Below, in pieces: positions 43,174 through 52,954 of a stretch of DNA of 64,000 nucleotides. Position numbers and translations under genes: made by a program. Each line of letters begins with the position of its first letter. Position 1 is the stretch's first letter. Origin of the DNA: Spirochaetales bacterium (GTDB lineage: Bacteria; Spirochaetota; Spirochaetia; DSM-2461); the NCBI GenBank assembly GCA_022360655.1, contig JAKSCK010000240.1, positions 248,001 to 312,000 of the forward strand, written 5' to 3'. Below the pieces are notes generated by a model. That model saw nothing but the letters and a program-made list of their open reading frames with translations. It did not search any database and was not told the origin of the DNA.

Positions 43174-44808
43174 CTAGGGTTGAGTCCAGGCGCGAATCCC
43201 ATTGGCCAGCATGCGGGCATCCTGCTCTCGAAGCTCCGCTGAGCGAAGGGCCCAGGCATTTTGTGGGTAGAAAATATTGCGCATCTCCACAAGTACCGCT
43301 CTGTCTGCAGGGTTATCTCGAAGCACCCGCAATTCTTGGGTTCGAGTGAGGGACCCTTCTCCAAGGTAGGGGATTAAGGCTTGGGCTAATTCCTGCGAAC
43401 GGCTTTTTTCCCGGGTTGTGGATCCATCAAAGAGCACCAATCGTTCCTGGGGAAACTCGGAGGTGTTATCGCAGTGCACACTGATGAACAAAGTGCCTTT
43501 TCGTTTTGCCCATCGCGGAGCCTTTCGAATTTGTTCTTTGGCAATGGTCTTTCGTCGCTCAAGACCATCCGTGGTTCCAATGGGTCGCCAAAGAGGACCA
43601 TCATCATTATAGACTTCGTTTTTCCGGTGAACAAAGGTGGCTTGCGGTTCCCCATTTCTGAGGTGATGATCAGGCGCTAAGGTGGTGAGGGCTGTTGTGG
43701 CTCCATGGCGTTCCAATTGGCGCTTGAGGCGGAGCGCAATATCGTAGGCATACTCATCCTCGGTCACCACAACAGGATTACCATTTCCATCTGTCGCAGA
43801 AACAATGGCCCCAGGATCCAGTCCTCCATGACCTGGGTCAATCACAACAAACCATCCTTTCATGGAGCTGTCAATCAGTCCCTCTTGTTCAATCTCTGCA
43901 TCAAAAAGGGCAAGAATTTGTTGAGCGCGTGAACGATCGGTTGAAATGCTTCCATCCGATCCCTCCCAATATCGCACGTTGGGTTGCTTTGGAGCCTCTG
44001 GGGCCTCAAAAAAATATTCCCCAAAGCGGGGAAGAGAAGGCGTAGAGGAGAGGATGGCTGGTTTGGGCTGGGGAGGGACAGAGACGGCCAGCATAGGGGC
44101 TTGTTCTTGAAGGGCGGGGGCAGAGGGAATCTCTGGATTTTCGATGCCTGGATAAAGGGTGAGTACACGACCAGGAAGAAGGAGGTCTTCTTGAAGATGA
44201 TTCCAGTTTTGGAGATCTTCCATTTGGAGATTGTGTTTCTGTGCAATGGACCATAAGGACTCACCAGGTTGAACAACATGTCCATCGGGACGGCTTCCCT
44301 GGAGTTGAAGGATGTCTCCAGGGTGGATGAGATCATCTTGGAGTCCATTGTAACTGCGCAATTGTTGGGAGGAAATCCCATATCGACCAGCGATTGCCAG
44401 GAGGCTATCGCCGGGTAGAACACGATAGGTGCCTTGCGGTGTTGGTGATGGTATGGTGAGTTTTTGGCCCACCCAAAGCCCATCGTTTTCTTGGAGGGAA
44501 TTCACCCAGCGAATCTCTTTTTGGGACACATCAAAGGCCAGAGCCAATCCAGAAAGGGTGTCTCCAGCTTGTACTGTAATGGTGAAATTTCCTTCTTGAG
44601 GAATGGTGAGCTTTTGCCCACGTTGAATCTGGGCATTGGTGAGGTGGTTGGCCATGATGATGGCCTTCTCGGAGACCGAATATTTCCGTGCAAGACCATA
44701 GACTGTATCCCCAGATTCAACAGTGATTTCCATGGCATTGAGTGAAAATGTCAAAATGGTGGAGATGAGAACAAGAGCGATGATGGTTGAGCTGAATCGG
44801 ATTTCCAC
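43174..44808 (-). CDS. LysM-repeat N-acetylmuramoyl-L-alanine amidase
   Basis: Secreted peptidoglycan hydrolase (544 aa). Signal peptide (IIALVLISTILTFSLNA) then four LysM domains (about 29-72, 76-120, 128-172, 178-220; recurring VQAGDTLSGLA-type starts), a Pro-rich linker, and an Amidase_3 domain (about 315-544). Zinc ligands are in IDPGHGGLDPG, DEYAYDI and SVHCDNTSE, with catalytic Glu in VLVEMRNIF. GTG 44808 has GGGAGG 5 nt upstream. Probably cleaves stem peptides at the septum or during cell growth. Confidence 0.93.
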   Translation of the reverse strand: MEIRFSSTIIALVLISTILTFSLNAMEITVESGDTVYGLARKYSVSEKAIIMANHLTNAQIQRGQKLTIPQEGNFTITVQAGDTLSGLALAFDVSQKEIRWVNSLQENDGLWVGQKLTIPSPTPQGTYRVLPGDSLLAIAGRYGISSQQLRSYNGLQDDLIHPGDILQLQGSRPDGHVVQPGESLWSIAQKHNLQMEDLQNWNHLQEDLLLPGRVLTLYPGIENPEIPSAPALQEQAPMLAVSVPPQPKPAILSSTPSLPRFGEYFFEAPEAPKQPNVRYWEGSDGSISTDRSRAQQILALFDAEIEQEGLIDSSMKGWFVVIDPGHGGLDPGAIVSATDGNGNPVVVTEDEYAYDIALRLKRQLERHGATTALTTLAPDHHLRNGEPQATFVHRKNEVYNDDGPLWRPIGTTDGLERRKTIAKEQIRKAPRWAKRKGTLFISVHCDNTSEFPQERLVLFDGSTTREKSRSQELAQALIPYLGEGSLTRTQELRVLRDNPADRAVLVEMRNIFYPQNAWALRSAELREQDARMLANGIRAWTQP

Positions 44809-44886
44809 AAGAACCTCCCAGTTCTTCCCTTTCTATATCGTTGGGAAGGACTGGAGGTCTGAGAGAATTCTCACGATTTCACATCA

Positions 44887-45435
44887 TCAATCATCACGGG
44901 TATAGAAGGCCAGATGAGAACGACCATAGGTTCGCAGATCATAACGGCGCAGAGCTCCGCATTCTTCGGGCATGGCATCTTCTGATGGATAGTGAATCAT
45001 CAGGGTTCCCTCTTGAGCGGGTTGACCAGCTTTTTCAGCCCGTTCGAGAAGCCGATTCTTCCCGCGCATAGGAAAAGGAGGATCAAGATGAACAAGGTCA
45101 TACCGCTTCATTCCAGGACGAAGAACTCGTTCAACAGATTGAATCAGAAGCCGGGCATTCCCGAGTTCGTCATCTTCCAAAGCCATCTGGAGGTTTTCCA
45201 TGATGGTTCGTCGTTTTCCTCCATCTTTTTCCACCAGCAAGGCTTCTGATGCGCCCCGGCTGAGGGCCTCAAGGGCCACCACGCCCGAACCAGCAAACAA
45301 ATCTAAAAAACTCATATCATCAAGATTTCCAAGAATGGAAAACATTGACTCGCGCATACGGTCCATCGCGGGGCGGATCACGCCGGGAGGACATGTGACT
45401 CTTCGACCGCCAAGGCGGCCTCCTGTGATTCTCAT
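44887..45435 (-). CDS. rsmD: RsmD, 16S rRNA (guanine966-N2)-methyltransferase
   Basis: SAM-dependent methyltransferase (182 aa): MRITGGRLGG at the start, RPAMDRMRESMFSIL, SAM motif FLDLFAGSGVVALEALSRGA, and catalytic DPPF in VHLDPPFP. ATG 45435 begins 4 bp past the recG stop and has AGGA 7 nt upstream, so it belongs to the dnaE-yggT-recG-rsmD transcript. Confidence 0.94.
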   Translation of the reverse strand: MRITGGRLGGRRVTCPPGVIRPAMDRMRESMFSILGNLDDMSFLDLFAGSGVVALEALSRGASEALLVEKDGGKRRTIMENLQMALEDDELGNARLLIQSVERVLRPGMKRYDLVHLDPPFPMRGKNRLLERAEKAGQPAQEGTLMIHYPSEDAMPEECGALRRYDLRTYGRSHLAFYTRDD

Positions 45436-45439
45436 TCTC

Positions 45440-47513
45440 TTATCCTGCACTCAATCGCTGGGTATCAAAAGGGGGGCAAAGGGTAAACAAATCCCGTAGG
45501 TCTTTCATGGGGACACTCAAAAGCTGGGGGTCTTCTCGGAGCAAGGTTTGGGCATCATCACGCGCCTGAAGTAGCACATCCACATCCCGTACAGGGTCGG
45601 CAAGATCCAAGCGGAAAAAACCAGATTGACGGGTTCCTACAAGCTCTCCTGGACCACGCATCTTGAGGTCTTCTTCGGCCAAGACAAATCCATCATTGTT
45701 CTCTTTCATGATCAGCATGCGCTTTTTCCCCTCATCGGTCAGGGGGGGTGGCATAAACCAGAAAACAATAGGATTGGGCTTCTCCTCGCCCAACACGACC
45801 CCGAAGTTGATGCAAGGCGGATAGGCCAAAGCGTTCGGCATGTTCCACAACCATGCATGTGGCTTCTTTCACATCCACGCCCACTTCTACCACACTGGTG
45901 GCCACAAGAAAATCCAAATCTCCTGCACGAAAATCGTTCATGATGCGCCGTTTATCCTCTTCATCAATACGTGAGTGGATGAGGGCTCCACGAAACTCTG
46001 GGAAAATTTCACCAGTTAAATGGAAGAACATTCCCTCGGCATCCTTGAGTTCGCTCTTCTCCGATTCTTCTATCAGAGGATACACAAAATAGGCCCGGTT
46101 ACCGGACTTCAGTTCACTCCGAACAAAATCGTAGACTTTGGCCTCATTTCCCATTCGAGCCAAATGGGTTTCGATGGGCAAGCGGCCGGCAGGGAGGGTG
46201 CGTATCGAAGACACATCCATATCACCAAAAGCGGTTAATGCCAGGGTTCGGGGAATGGGGGTTGCGGTGAGTGAAAGAACATCCGGTCGATGTCCTTTAT
46301 CTGCCAGGGCTTTCCGTTGGTCCACTCCAAAGCGATGCTGCTCATCCACAATGACTAAAGCCAAATCTTTGAAGGTGACATCGGAGGCAAAAAGGGCATG
46401 GGTGCCAATCACAAGATCCACCTCTCCCTGGGCCAGAGCCTGGGTGAGGGCTGTGCGTTGAGAGCCTCCCACATCTCCTGTGAGGAATGCCACTTTCACA
46501 TTCAAAGGTTCCAAGAGCTTTGCTGCGTTATCGGCATGTTGCCGGGCTAATAGTTCCGTAGGTGCCATGAATGCGGCTTGTCGTCCGGCTCCAATCACAC
46601 CAAGGGCGGCCATGAACGCCACTAGGGTTTTTCCCGATCCAACTTCTCCCTGGAGTAGACGTGACATGGGGTGAGGACGATGAAGATCAGACTGAATATC
46701 GTCTAAGGCGGATTCTTGATCTTTGGTGAGAGAAAAGGGGAGTGCCTCTCTCAGTTGTTTATGAAGTTGCTGATCCCAAGGGCGTTGGGACATCTCGGCC
46801 CCACGGAGGCTGAGGGCCTGTCTTCCCACAGCTATTTGCATATGAAACAATTCCTGGTAAATCAGTGTCTGACGAGCTTCTTGAGCCTGAGCCAGACTCG
46901 CAGGGCAATGAATTCTCCAAATGGCATCCTTTTGGGAAAGAAAGGCGTTGTGGTGGCGTAGGCTGACAGGAAGTTCCTCTCGAAGACTATGAGCATAGGT
47001 TTCAAGAGCATTGGAAATGGCTTTTCGCAACTGTTTTTGAGTCAGGCTTCCTCCCAGATGATAAATGGGGAGAATGGTGTCAAACTCATCTCCTGGAGGG
47101 GATTCGGCATCCTCAAAAACAAAGGCCCCACTTTGCAATTCTCCAAATCGATTGTGTTCAAAGGGGCCAGCTAACCGAATCGTTTTGCCGGGTGGAAGTT
47201 TAGAGGCCAAAAAATTTCGTCCAAAGCAGAGCATGCTGGCCACCGCACTGCCATCCTCGACAATCACTTTAAGGGCCATTCCCTTTTTCCATCGGAAATT
47301 TTCATGCCGAAGAACCGTGGCCTCAGTGACCGCAGGTTGATGGGCAGAGGACTGTCCAAGAGGAACGGCCGTGACCCGGTCCTCATAACGAACCGGGAAA
47401 TGACGAAGGAGGCGAGCAATACTCACAATGCCCAAGTTGGAAAGGCTTTTTACCCCTTGGGGGCCTATTCCGGCCAAATTGGACACAGGGTGAGTCAGTT
47501 CGCCAAGAAACAT
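45440..47513 (-). CDS. recG: RecG, ATP-dependent DNA helicase, frameshifted in a C7 run
   Basis: Branch-migration helicase that remodels replication forks, about 690 aa when repaired, the normal length. The wedge/OB domain starts near LAGIGPQGVKSLSNLGI; helicase motifs include LLQGEVGSGKTLVAF (Walker A), VIVDEQHRFG, SLTATPIPRTLAL, VVEVGVDV and HQLRGRVGRG. The first frame ends prematurely after SYCFLVYATPPDR. The true continuation PLTDEGKKRMLIMKE to EEDLKMRGPGELVGTRQSG lies in another frame. The switch is at a run of seven C on the minus strand (45742-45748); six would restore it. ATG 47513 is 4 bp past the yggT stop. Both halves are well conserved, so recent loss, or sequence error, rather than an old pseudogene. 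Confidence 0.88.
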
Positions 47514-47517
47514 CGAA

Positions 47518-48114
47518 CTAAAACCGTCCGAGGAAGGGGAAAAGATAGGATTGAAGGGCGAACTGCACACCAAAACGAATCAGAAGGAAGAGAGCAGCAC
47601 CAATTCCCAATGCCACGGGATAGGCCACTGGTTTCGAGGTGAAAAGCCCTAAAATCCGGGAGACTTTTGGAAACAAGAAGGCATCCACACGATCGGTCCA
47701 GGCAGGACGTCGATCTTTATAGATGTATAAGGAAACCAACCGAACAATCATGACAATGGCAAGGAGCAGGAGGAAGAAGGCCACCACACTCCACAGAATG
47801 TCCAGGATGAGCGCAATGATGAGTCCTGGAGTGGGAATGCTTCCAGCTGCAAGGATTTGCACGATGTAAAGCGTAAACGTGAGGAGTCCTAAGCCAAGAA
47901 TAGGAGAAAAATCGAGCATTCCAAAGCGAAGCCACGATATGTTCTGAAATCGACTCATGTAAGGATCGGTGAGACGAGAGATGAATTTCTTTATTCGCTG
48001 TGTCCCTTCAGAGCCACCAGGAACCCAACTTAAGAGGACGCGAGCCAAAATCAGGAAGAAATAGGCCATCAGGATGTAACTGAGGATGCGCATGGTGAGG
48101 GTAAAGGCGTTCAT
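47518..48114 (-). CDS. YggT-family integral membrane protein
   Basis: 198 aa, four or five membrane helices in two YggT-like halves (ILSYILMAYFFLILARVLLSW, then ALILDILWSVVAFFLLLLAIVMIVRLVSLYIY). ILARVLLSWVP is a conserved YggT motif; the following segment RLTDPYMSRFQ also fits. YggT proteins are linked to osmotic or cell-division functions, not firmly assigned. ATG 48114 overlaps nothing but lies 8 bp past the dnaE stop with AAGGAG inside dnaE's last codons. Confidence 0.85.
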   Translation of the reverse strand: MNAFTLTMRILSYILMAYFFLILARVLLSWVPGGSEGTQRIKKFISRLTDPYMSRFQNISWLRFGMLDFSPILGLGLLTFTLYIVQILAAGSIPTPGLIIALILDILWSVVAFFLLLLAIVMIVRLVSLYIYKDRRPAWTDRVDAFLFPKVSRILGLFTSKPVAYPVALGIGAALFLLIRFGVQFALQSYLFPFLGRF

Positions 48115-48122
48115 GTTCGTTC

Positions 48123-51100
48123 TTACTCCTTCCAAGCGGAGGCGACGGTTCGCAGGCTGCGAATTTGCTCTAGGACAGCATCATCCACAGAGACGCCTAA
48201 TTGATTAGACGCTTTTACCACCGTTCTTTCTCCATTCTCGGGTACGTGCAAATATAACAATCCAGGACCAGATACGTCTTGAAAAAACGAACGTAGATCA
48301 ATGAGTTCTTCTTCATTGAAATTCATATCCGCGAGTTCCACATGAATATCCGGAACGCCCAAGGGTTTGAGTTCCTCAGGAGCTTTGATTTCTTCCACCT
48401 TAATTTGGGGGTTGTCACGGCTCAGATCGACTTTTCCCGTGATGCCAAGAATGGCATCTTCCACAAGAAGGTGCCCAAAGCTTTCAAAGGTCCGGCTGAA
48501 TATGGTGAGCTCCACAGTTCCATTGAAGTCTTCAAGAACAGCAAAGGCCATTCGGTCCCCTTTACGGGTGATGAGGGTGCGCACACTCTTCACCATCCCT
48601 AACAGGGTGTAGGACTTTTCCGTTCCGGCTCGGGAAATACGGCTCACATCAAGATTGACGGTTTTTTGCCAAGTTTCCCGATAGGCATCCAGGGGATGAC
48701 CGGATACATAGAAACCAAGAAGTTCCTTTTCTAATTGCAATAGTTCGGCCTCGGACCATCCTTCAATGGTTTCCCATTGAAGGTCGGCTTGAACCTCTTC
48801 TACCGCATCGGCAAAAAGAGAGACTTGCCCCACGGCCTCATCCTCTTTTTTCTTCAATGCAGCCTCAAGGACCGGATCTAGGTTGTGAAGCAATGTGGCC
48901 CGATTTCGTGTTTCAATGTTATCAAAGAGTCCAGCCTGGATGGAGGTTTCAATGACTTTCCGATTGATGGATTTCAGATCGGTTTTATCCAGGAAATCCG
49001 GGAGATCTGTGAATAATCCGCGTTTTTCTCGGGCTTCAATGATGGCTTCTGCCGCATTTTGGCCCATGCCCTTGATGCCCATCAGGCCATAAACCACTTT
49101 TCCTTCTGATACGGTGAAGGTTTTTTCGGAAACATTCACATTGGGAGGAAGAATTTCAATGCCTTCGGCGCGGGTAAAGCCAAGATAACTTTTGAGGGTG
49201 TCGGTGGCATCGATTTCATTGGTGAGGTTGGCAGCCCAGAATTCGGCGGGATAATTGGCTTTACAATAGGCCGTTTTATAGGCCACCACGGAATAGGCCG
49301 CTGCATGGGATTTATTAAATCCATAACCGGCGAAGGGTTTGAGCATTTCAAAGATATCTTTGGCCAATTTTGCCCCATAACCCTTTTCTTCGGCCCCAGC
49401 AATGAATTCAACCTCCATCTTGGCCATTTCTTTTTCTTTCTTTTTTCCCATGGCTCGACGGAGAATATCGGCTTTACCCAGGCTGAATCCTCCAATGATC
49501 TGAGCCACCTTCATGACCTGCTCTTGGTACACAATGACGCCATAGGTGGGTTTGAGGACTTCTGTCAAATCTTTATGAGGATACTGAATCTTCTGACGAC
49601 CATGTTTGGAATCGATGAATTGGGGAATGAACTGCATTGGACCAGGACGGTACAAGGCGTTCAATGCAATGAGGTCTTCAATGCTGGCAGGTTTGGCATC
49701 TTTAAGAATCTTTTGCATTCCCTGACTTTCAAACTGGAAGACGGCCTCACTCTTTCCTTCACCAAGCATGCGGAAGGTGGCTTCATCATCCTCTGGAATG
49801 GCTTCCAGATTGAATTCCGGGGTGTGTTTGCGGATCAATCGCTCACAGTTCTTCAGCAGAGTGAGGGTTTTGAGGCCAAGAAAGTCCATTTTCACCAGCC
49901 CACAGGGCTCAATGATGTCCATGGTGTAGGCCGTGACAACATCTCCGGATTTCTGGTCTTTGATGAGGGGAACGTAATCTGTGAGAATACTTTTTCCAAT
50001 CACCTTTCCACAGGCATGGGTAGAGACATGCCTGTTCATGCCCTCTAAGACAGCTGCCACATCAAAGAGTTCTTTGTACACTCCTCCTCGTTCATAGAAC
50101 TGTTGCAGCTGCGGCTCTACTTCCAGGGCCACGGTGACATTAATTTTTCTCCCATCGGGCGTTTTCCCTTCCGGGACAATTTTTGTGATGGCATTGGATT
50201 CACTGAAGGGGATGTCAAGAACTCGAGCTACATCTTTGAGCACGGCCTTGGTTTTTAAGGTACCGAAGGTGCAGATACCAGCCACGTTTTCTCGGCCATA
50301 CTTTTCAATGACGTAGTCAATGACTTCCCCTCGTCGTTCAAAACAAAAGTCCACGTCAAAGTCTGGCATGCTCACCCGTTCTGGATTCAAAAATCGCTCA
50401 AACAGGAGTTCATACTTCAAAGGGTCAATGTCGGTGATCCCCAGGGCATAGGCCACAATGCTTCCGGCACCGGAGCCTCGGCCTGGACCAACGGGAATGT
50501 CATTCTGGCGGGCCCAATCAATGAAATCCCACACAATGAGGAAGTAACCAGGAAAGCCCATGTCAAAGAGAATCCCCAGTTCGTAATCCCCTCTTTTGGT
50601 GATGGTTTCCCATTCTTCTTTACTGGCGTGAGGATAGCGCTTTTTCAGACCTTCAGCTGTTAGATGTCGAAGATAGGCCTCTGGATTCTCAAACTGGGGG
50701 GGGATCTCATAATGGGGAAGTAAGGGACCCGGTTGGGGAATGGTGAGATCACATTTCTGGGCCAGGGCCACGGTATTTTCCAAGGCATCAGGAAAATCCG
50801 GGAATAAGGCCTGCATCTCTTCTTCCGTCTTAAAATAGAATTCTGGATTTTCTGTTTTTAGGCGTTTTTGGTCGGTTTTCTTTTTTCCTGTGGCAATGCA
50901 AATCAAGACATCTTGGGCATTGGCATGATCTTTATGGAGAAAATGGATGTCATTGGTGGCAATGATAGGGATGCCCGTTTCCTCTTGGAGGCGGCGCATT
51001 CCATCGCGCACGGTTTTTTCTTCCTTGAGGCCATGATTCATCACCTCAAGGTAAAAATTTCCCTCTCCAAAGAGATTTTGATAATACAGGGCTTTGTTTT

Positions 51101-51560
51101 TGGCCTTTTCCAAATCTCCATGCAAAATGGCCTGGGGGATTTCTCCACCAAGACAGGCGGCAGAGGCAATCAGACCTTCATGATACTGTTCAAGAAGTTC
51201 ATCATCGATTCGGGGTTTGTAATAAAAACCTTCGGTGTAGCCCTTGGATGTGAGAATCATCAAATTGTTGTATCCCACTTCATTTTTGGCATAGAGCACC
51301 ATATGAAAGCTTTTGGGACCACTGGTGGGTTTGACAAAGCGACTACCAGCCGCCACATACACTTCACAGCCCACGACAGGATTGATGCCAGCCTTATGGC
51401 AGGCTTGTTCAAACCGAAGGGCTCCAAAGAGATTCCCATGATCGGTGAGGGCAATATGCTCCATTCCAAGCTCTACGGCCCGGCTGACATAATTTTTTAT
51501 TTGGCATGCACCATCGAGTAGGGAATAATCCGAATGGTTATGAAGGTGTACGAAACTCAT
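48123..51560 (-). CDS. dnaE: DNA polymerase III alpha subunit
   Basis: Replicative polymerase catalytic subunit (1145 aa, DnaE1 type). The PHP domain begins FVHLHNHSDYSLLDGACQIK with metal-binding His residues; the catalytic aspartates are in RVSMPDFDVDFCFERRGEV; the tau/beta binding and OB-fold part is at the C-terminus (GRVTLITRKGDRMAFAVLEDF-like segment). ATG 51560 has a GGAGAGAGG ribosome site and a consensus-type promoter. First gene of a dnaE-yggT-recG-rsmD unit, possibly continuing to the amidase. Confidence 0.97.
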   Translation of the reverse strand: MSFVHLHNHSDYSLLDGACQIKNYVSRAVELGMEHIALTDHGNLFGALRFEQACHKAGINPVVGCEVYVAAGSRFVKPTSGPKSFHMVLYAKNEVGYNNLMILTSKGYTEGFYYKPRIDDELLEQYHEGLIASAACLGGEIPQAILHGDLEKAKNKALYYQNLFGEGNFYLEVMNHGLKEEKTVRDGMRRLQEETGIPIIATNDIHFLHKDHANAQDVLICIATGKKKTDQKRLKTENPEFYFKTEEEMQALFPDFPDALENTVALAQKCDLTIPQPGPLLPHYEIPPQFENPEAYLRHLTAEGLKKRYPHASKEEWETITKRGDYELGILFDMGFPGYFLIVWDFIDWARQNDIPVGPGRGSGAGSIVAYALGITDIDPLKYELLFERFLNPERVSMPDFDVDFCFERRGEVIDYVIEKYGRENVAGICTFGTLKTKAVLKDVARVLDIPFSESNAITKIVPEGKTPDGRKINVTVALEVEPQLQQFYERGGVYKELFDVAAVLEGMNRHVSTHACGKVIGKSILTDYVPLIKDQKSGDVVTAYTMDIIEPCGLVKMDFLGLKTLTLLKNCERLIRKHTPEFNLEAIPEDDEATFRMLGEGKSEAVFQFESQGMQKILKDAKPASIEDLIALNALYRPGPMQFIPQFIDSKHGRQKIQYPHKDLTEVLKPTYGVIVYQEQVMKVAQIIGGFSLGKADILRRAMGKKKEKEMAKMEVEFIAGAEEKGYGAKLAKDIFEMLKPFAGYGFNKSHAAAYSVVAYKTAYCKANYPAEFWAANLTNEIDATDTLKSYLGFTRAEGIEILPPNVNVSEKTFTVSEGKVVYGLMGIKGMGQNAAEAIIEAREKRGLFTDLPDFLDKTDLKSINRKVIETSIQAGLFDNIETRNRATLLHNLDPVLEAALKKKEDEAVGQVSLFADAVEEVQADLQWETIEGWSEAELLQLEKELLGFYVSGHPLDAYRETWQKTVNLDVSRISRAGTEKSYTLLGMVKSVRTLITRKGDRMAFAVLEDFNGTVELTIFSRTFESFGHLLVEDAILGITGKVDLSRDNPQIKVEEIKAPEELKPLGVPDIHVELADMNFNEEELIDLRSFFQDVSGPGLLYLHVPENGERTVVKASNQLGVSVDDAVLEQIRSLRTVASAWKE

Positions 51561-51580
51561 CCTCTCTCCTTGACGTGGTC

Positions 51581-51609
51581 ATTCTAAAGAGGCCTTGGCT
51601 CAACGCCAA
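51581..51609 (-). promoter_or_regulatory. Promoter of dnaE
   Basis: Minus strand: TTGGCG (51604-51609), 17-nt spacer, TAGAAT (51581-51586); predicted start near 51574 leaves a 13-nt leader containing AAGGAGAGAGG. A normal led transcript, and a useful contrast to the leaderless set. It lies against the 3' end of the next gene. Confidence 0.55.
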
Positions 51610-51612
51610 TCA

Positions 51613-52485
51613 CTAAGTAGAGATATCTGTGAGGATTCCCCGTGTGAGCCGCTGAGCAATCTCGCGTTCGCATGGACGGTTTTCCCAAACTCTTGTGAGG
51701 TGTTCAACCGATCCTTCCAAAGCATCCATGTCTCGTTTGGACAAGGGAAGAGGTTTTCCTGCCATAGCCACTTCCAGGTCTCGGTCTCTCAGAATCCCAC
51801 TTTGTCCATCGGATAGGGCCATGCGCCATTGGTTCAGAACATTTTTATCCACCCGGGCCAGGGCGTAGAAATTCAATTGGCGGCGACCATTGCCAGTGAC
51901 TGGAATTTTCAGGGCAAAGCCATGGGTCCAATCTCCATGAGGAATGCTTAAACGGACAATCAGTTCCCCATCTTGAAGCCCTTCTGGCCCATTGAGTTGC
52001 GAGAGGGACAGCTTCCGAGAACTGATGGCTGGTTTACGACGTCCTCGACGCAGCTTTAAATAACGGGTTTCAATTTGGGTATCAAGGAGCTGAAGAAGAC
52101 CCGTTAAATCTCCCATACGATCCCGCATGGCAATATGTCCACCTATGGTGGCCCGGCATCGCAGTGGGCGCGAACCAAGATGGGCTAGGGCCTCTGGCAG
52201 TCCTAAGGGAAGCGCATTTCGCCCAATAGAATCCAGTCGATCCAGACTCATCATGGAGCCCAATTCCAATCCTTCTTCGGAACGTGAGGCGCGTGCGAGC
52301 TCTTCAACACGTCCTAGGGAAACAACCACCCTTGGCAAATCAATGTAACGACGGTTATGGGAAGACTGGGCCAGATGTGTTCCACCAGCCCAGAAAACAG
52401 CTCCTTGCTGAGAGGCATGGATATCGAGAGCTTCTGCAATGGTTCGAGGAAAATAGGTTCGTGGGGCTGTGTGTTTACTGGGCAT
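51613..52485 (-). CDS. FAD-binding subunit, molybdopterin-dehydrogenase-like
   Basis: 290 aa, resembling CoxM/XdhB FAD subunits: AVFWAGGTHLAQSS carries the GGT flavin motif and TIGGHIAMRDRMGDL the second FAD motif (typical TxGGNI with Ala/His changed). C-terminal CO-dehydrogenase flavoprotein-type domain from about 180. Third gene of a three-subunit unit (Mo subunit, 2Fe-2S subunit, FAD subunit) on the minus strand; overlaps the 2Fe-2S gene by 11 bp. Such three-gene sets occur in treponemes. Substrate unknown. Confidence 0.82.
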   Translation of the reverse strand: MPSKHTAPRTYFPRTIAEALDIHASQQGAVFWAGGTHLAQSSHNRRYIDLPRVVVSLGRVEELARASRSEEGLELGSMMSLDRLDSIGRNALPLGLPEALAHLGSRPLRCRATIGGHIAMRDRMGDLTGLLQLLDTQIETRYLKLRRGRRKPAISSRKLSLSQLNGPEGLQDGELIVRLSIPHGDWTHGFALKIPVTGNGRRQLNFYALARVDKNVLNQWRMALSDGQSGILRDRDLEVAMAGKPLPLSKRDMDALEGSVEHLTRVWENRPCEREIAQRLTRGILTDIST

Positions 52486-52954
52486 GGAGTCTCGCCTCTC
52501 GAATCCGAGCCGTCTTTAGAACAGCTGAGATCACACGGGCTTCGGAACAGCAATCGCAGCGTATGGATGCGGCAGTGTCTTTGGCTTGCTGCCGGGTGGG
52601 ACGAAGAGTGCGACGGAGAAGGGCCTCTGTGGCTAAGGTTCGTGCTGGGCCACAAATGGGACAGGGGCGAACCCCAACGGATCCGAATCCCTCCACAATG
52701 TCCCCAAACTCTTTTAAAAGGGCCAAACCTTCGGCAGTCCAAATATCCCGGTCCCGTAATTCAAATGCCGGTAGTAAACAGGAAAGCACAGGCTGCTCAT
52801 CCAAGAGAATCAAACAAATTCCGCAACCCTGATTTTGGCAGGTCCGGTGAAGGGAACGTAATCCAAATTCCTCATGGAGAACATCGGTGGAACGTCGATG
52901 AGGAAGAACATCCACTTCGACTGGCTGGCCATTGAGATAGAAGGATATGGTCAA
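52475..52954 (-). CDS. 2Fe-2S subunit, xanthine-dehydrogenase-like
   Basis: 159 aa with two cluster sites: plant-type CQNQGCGICLILLDEQPVLSC and the helical-domain set CPICGPARTL plus CDCCSEAR (typical CxxC/CxC pattern). It transfers electrons from the molybdenum subunit to FAD. Start is TTG 52954 (no ATG upstream in frame before the stop of the neighbouring gene), overlapping the Mo subunit stop (TTGA). Confidence 0.85.
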   Translation of the reverse strand: MTISFYLNGQPVEVDVLPHRRSTDVLHEEFGLRSLHRTCQNQGCGICLILLDEQPVLSCLLPAFELRDRDIWTAEGLALLKEFGDIVEGFGSVGVRPCPICGPARTLATEALLRRTLRPTRQQAKDTAASIRCDCCSEARVISAVLKTARIREARLHAQ

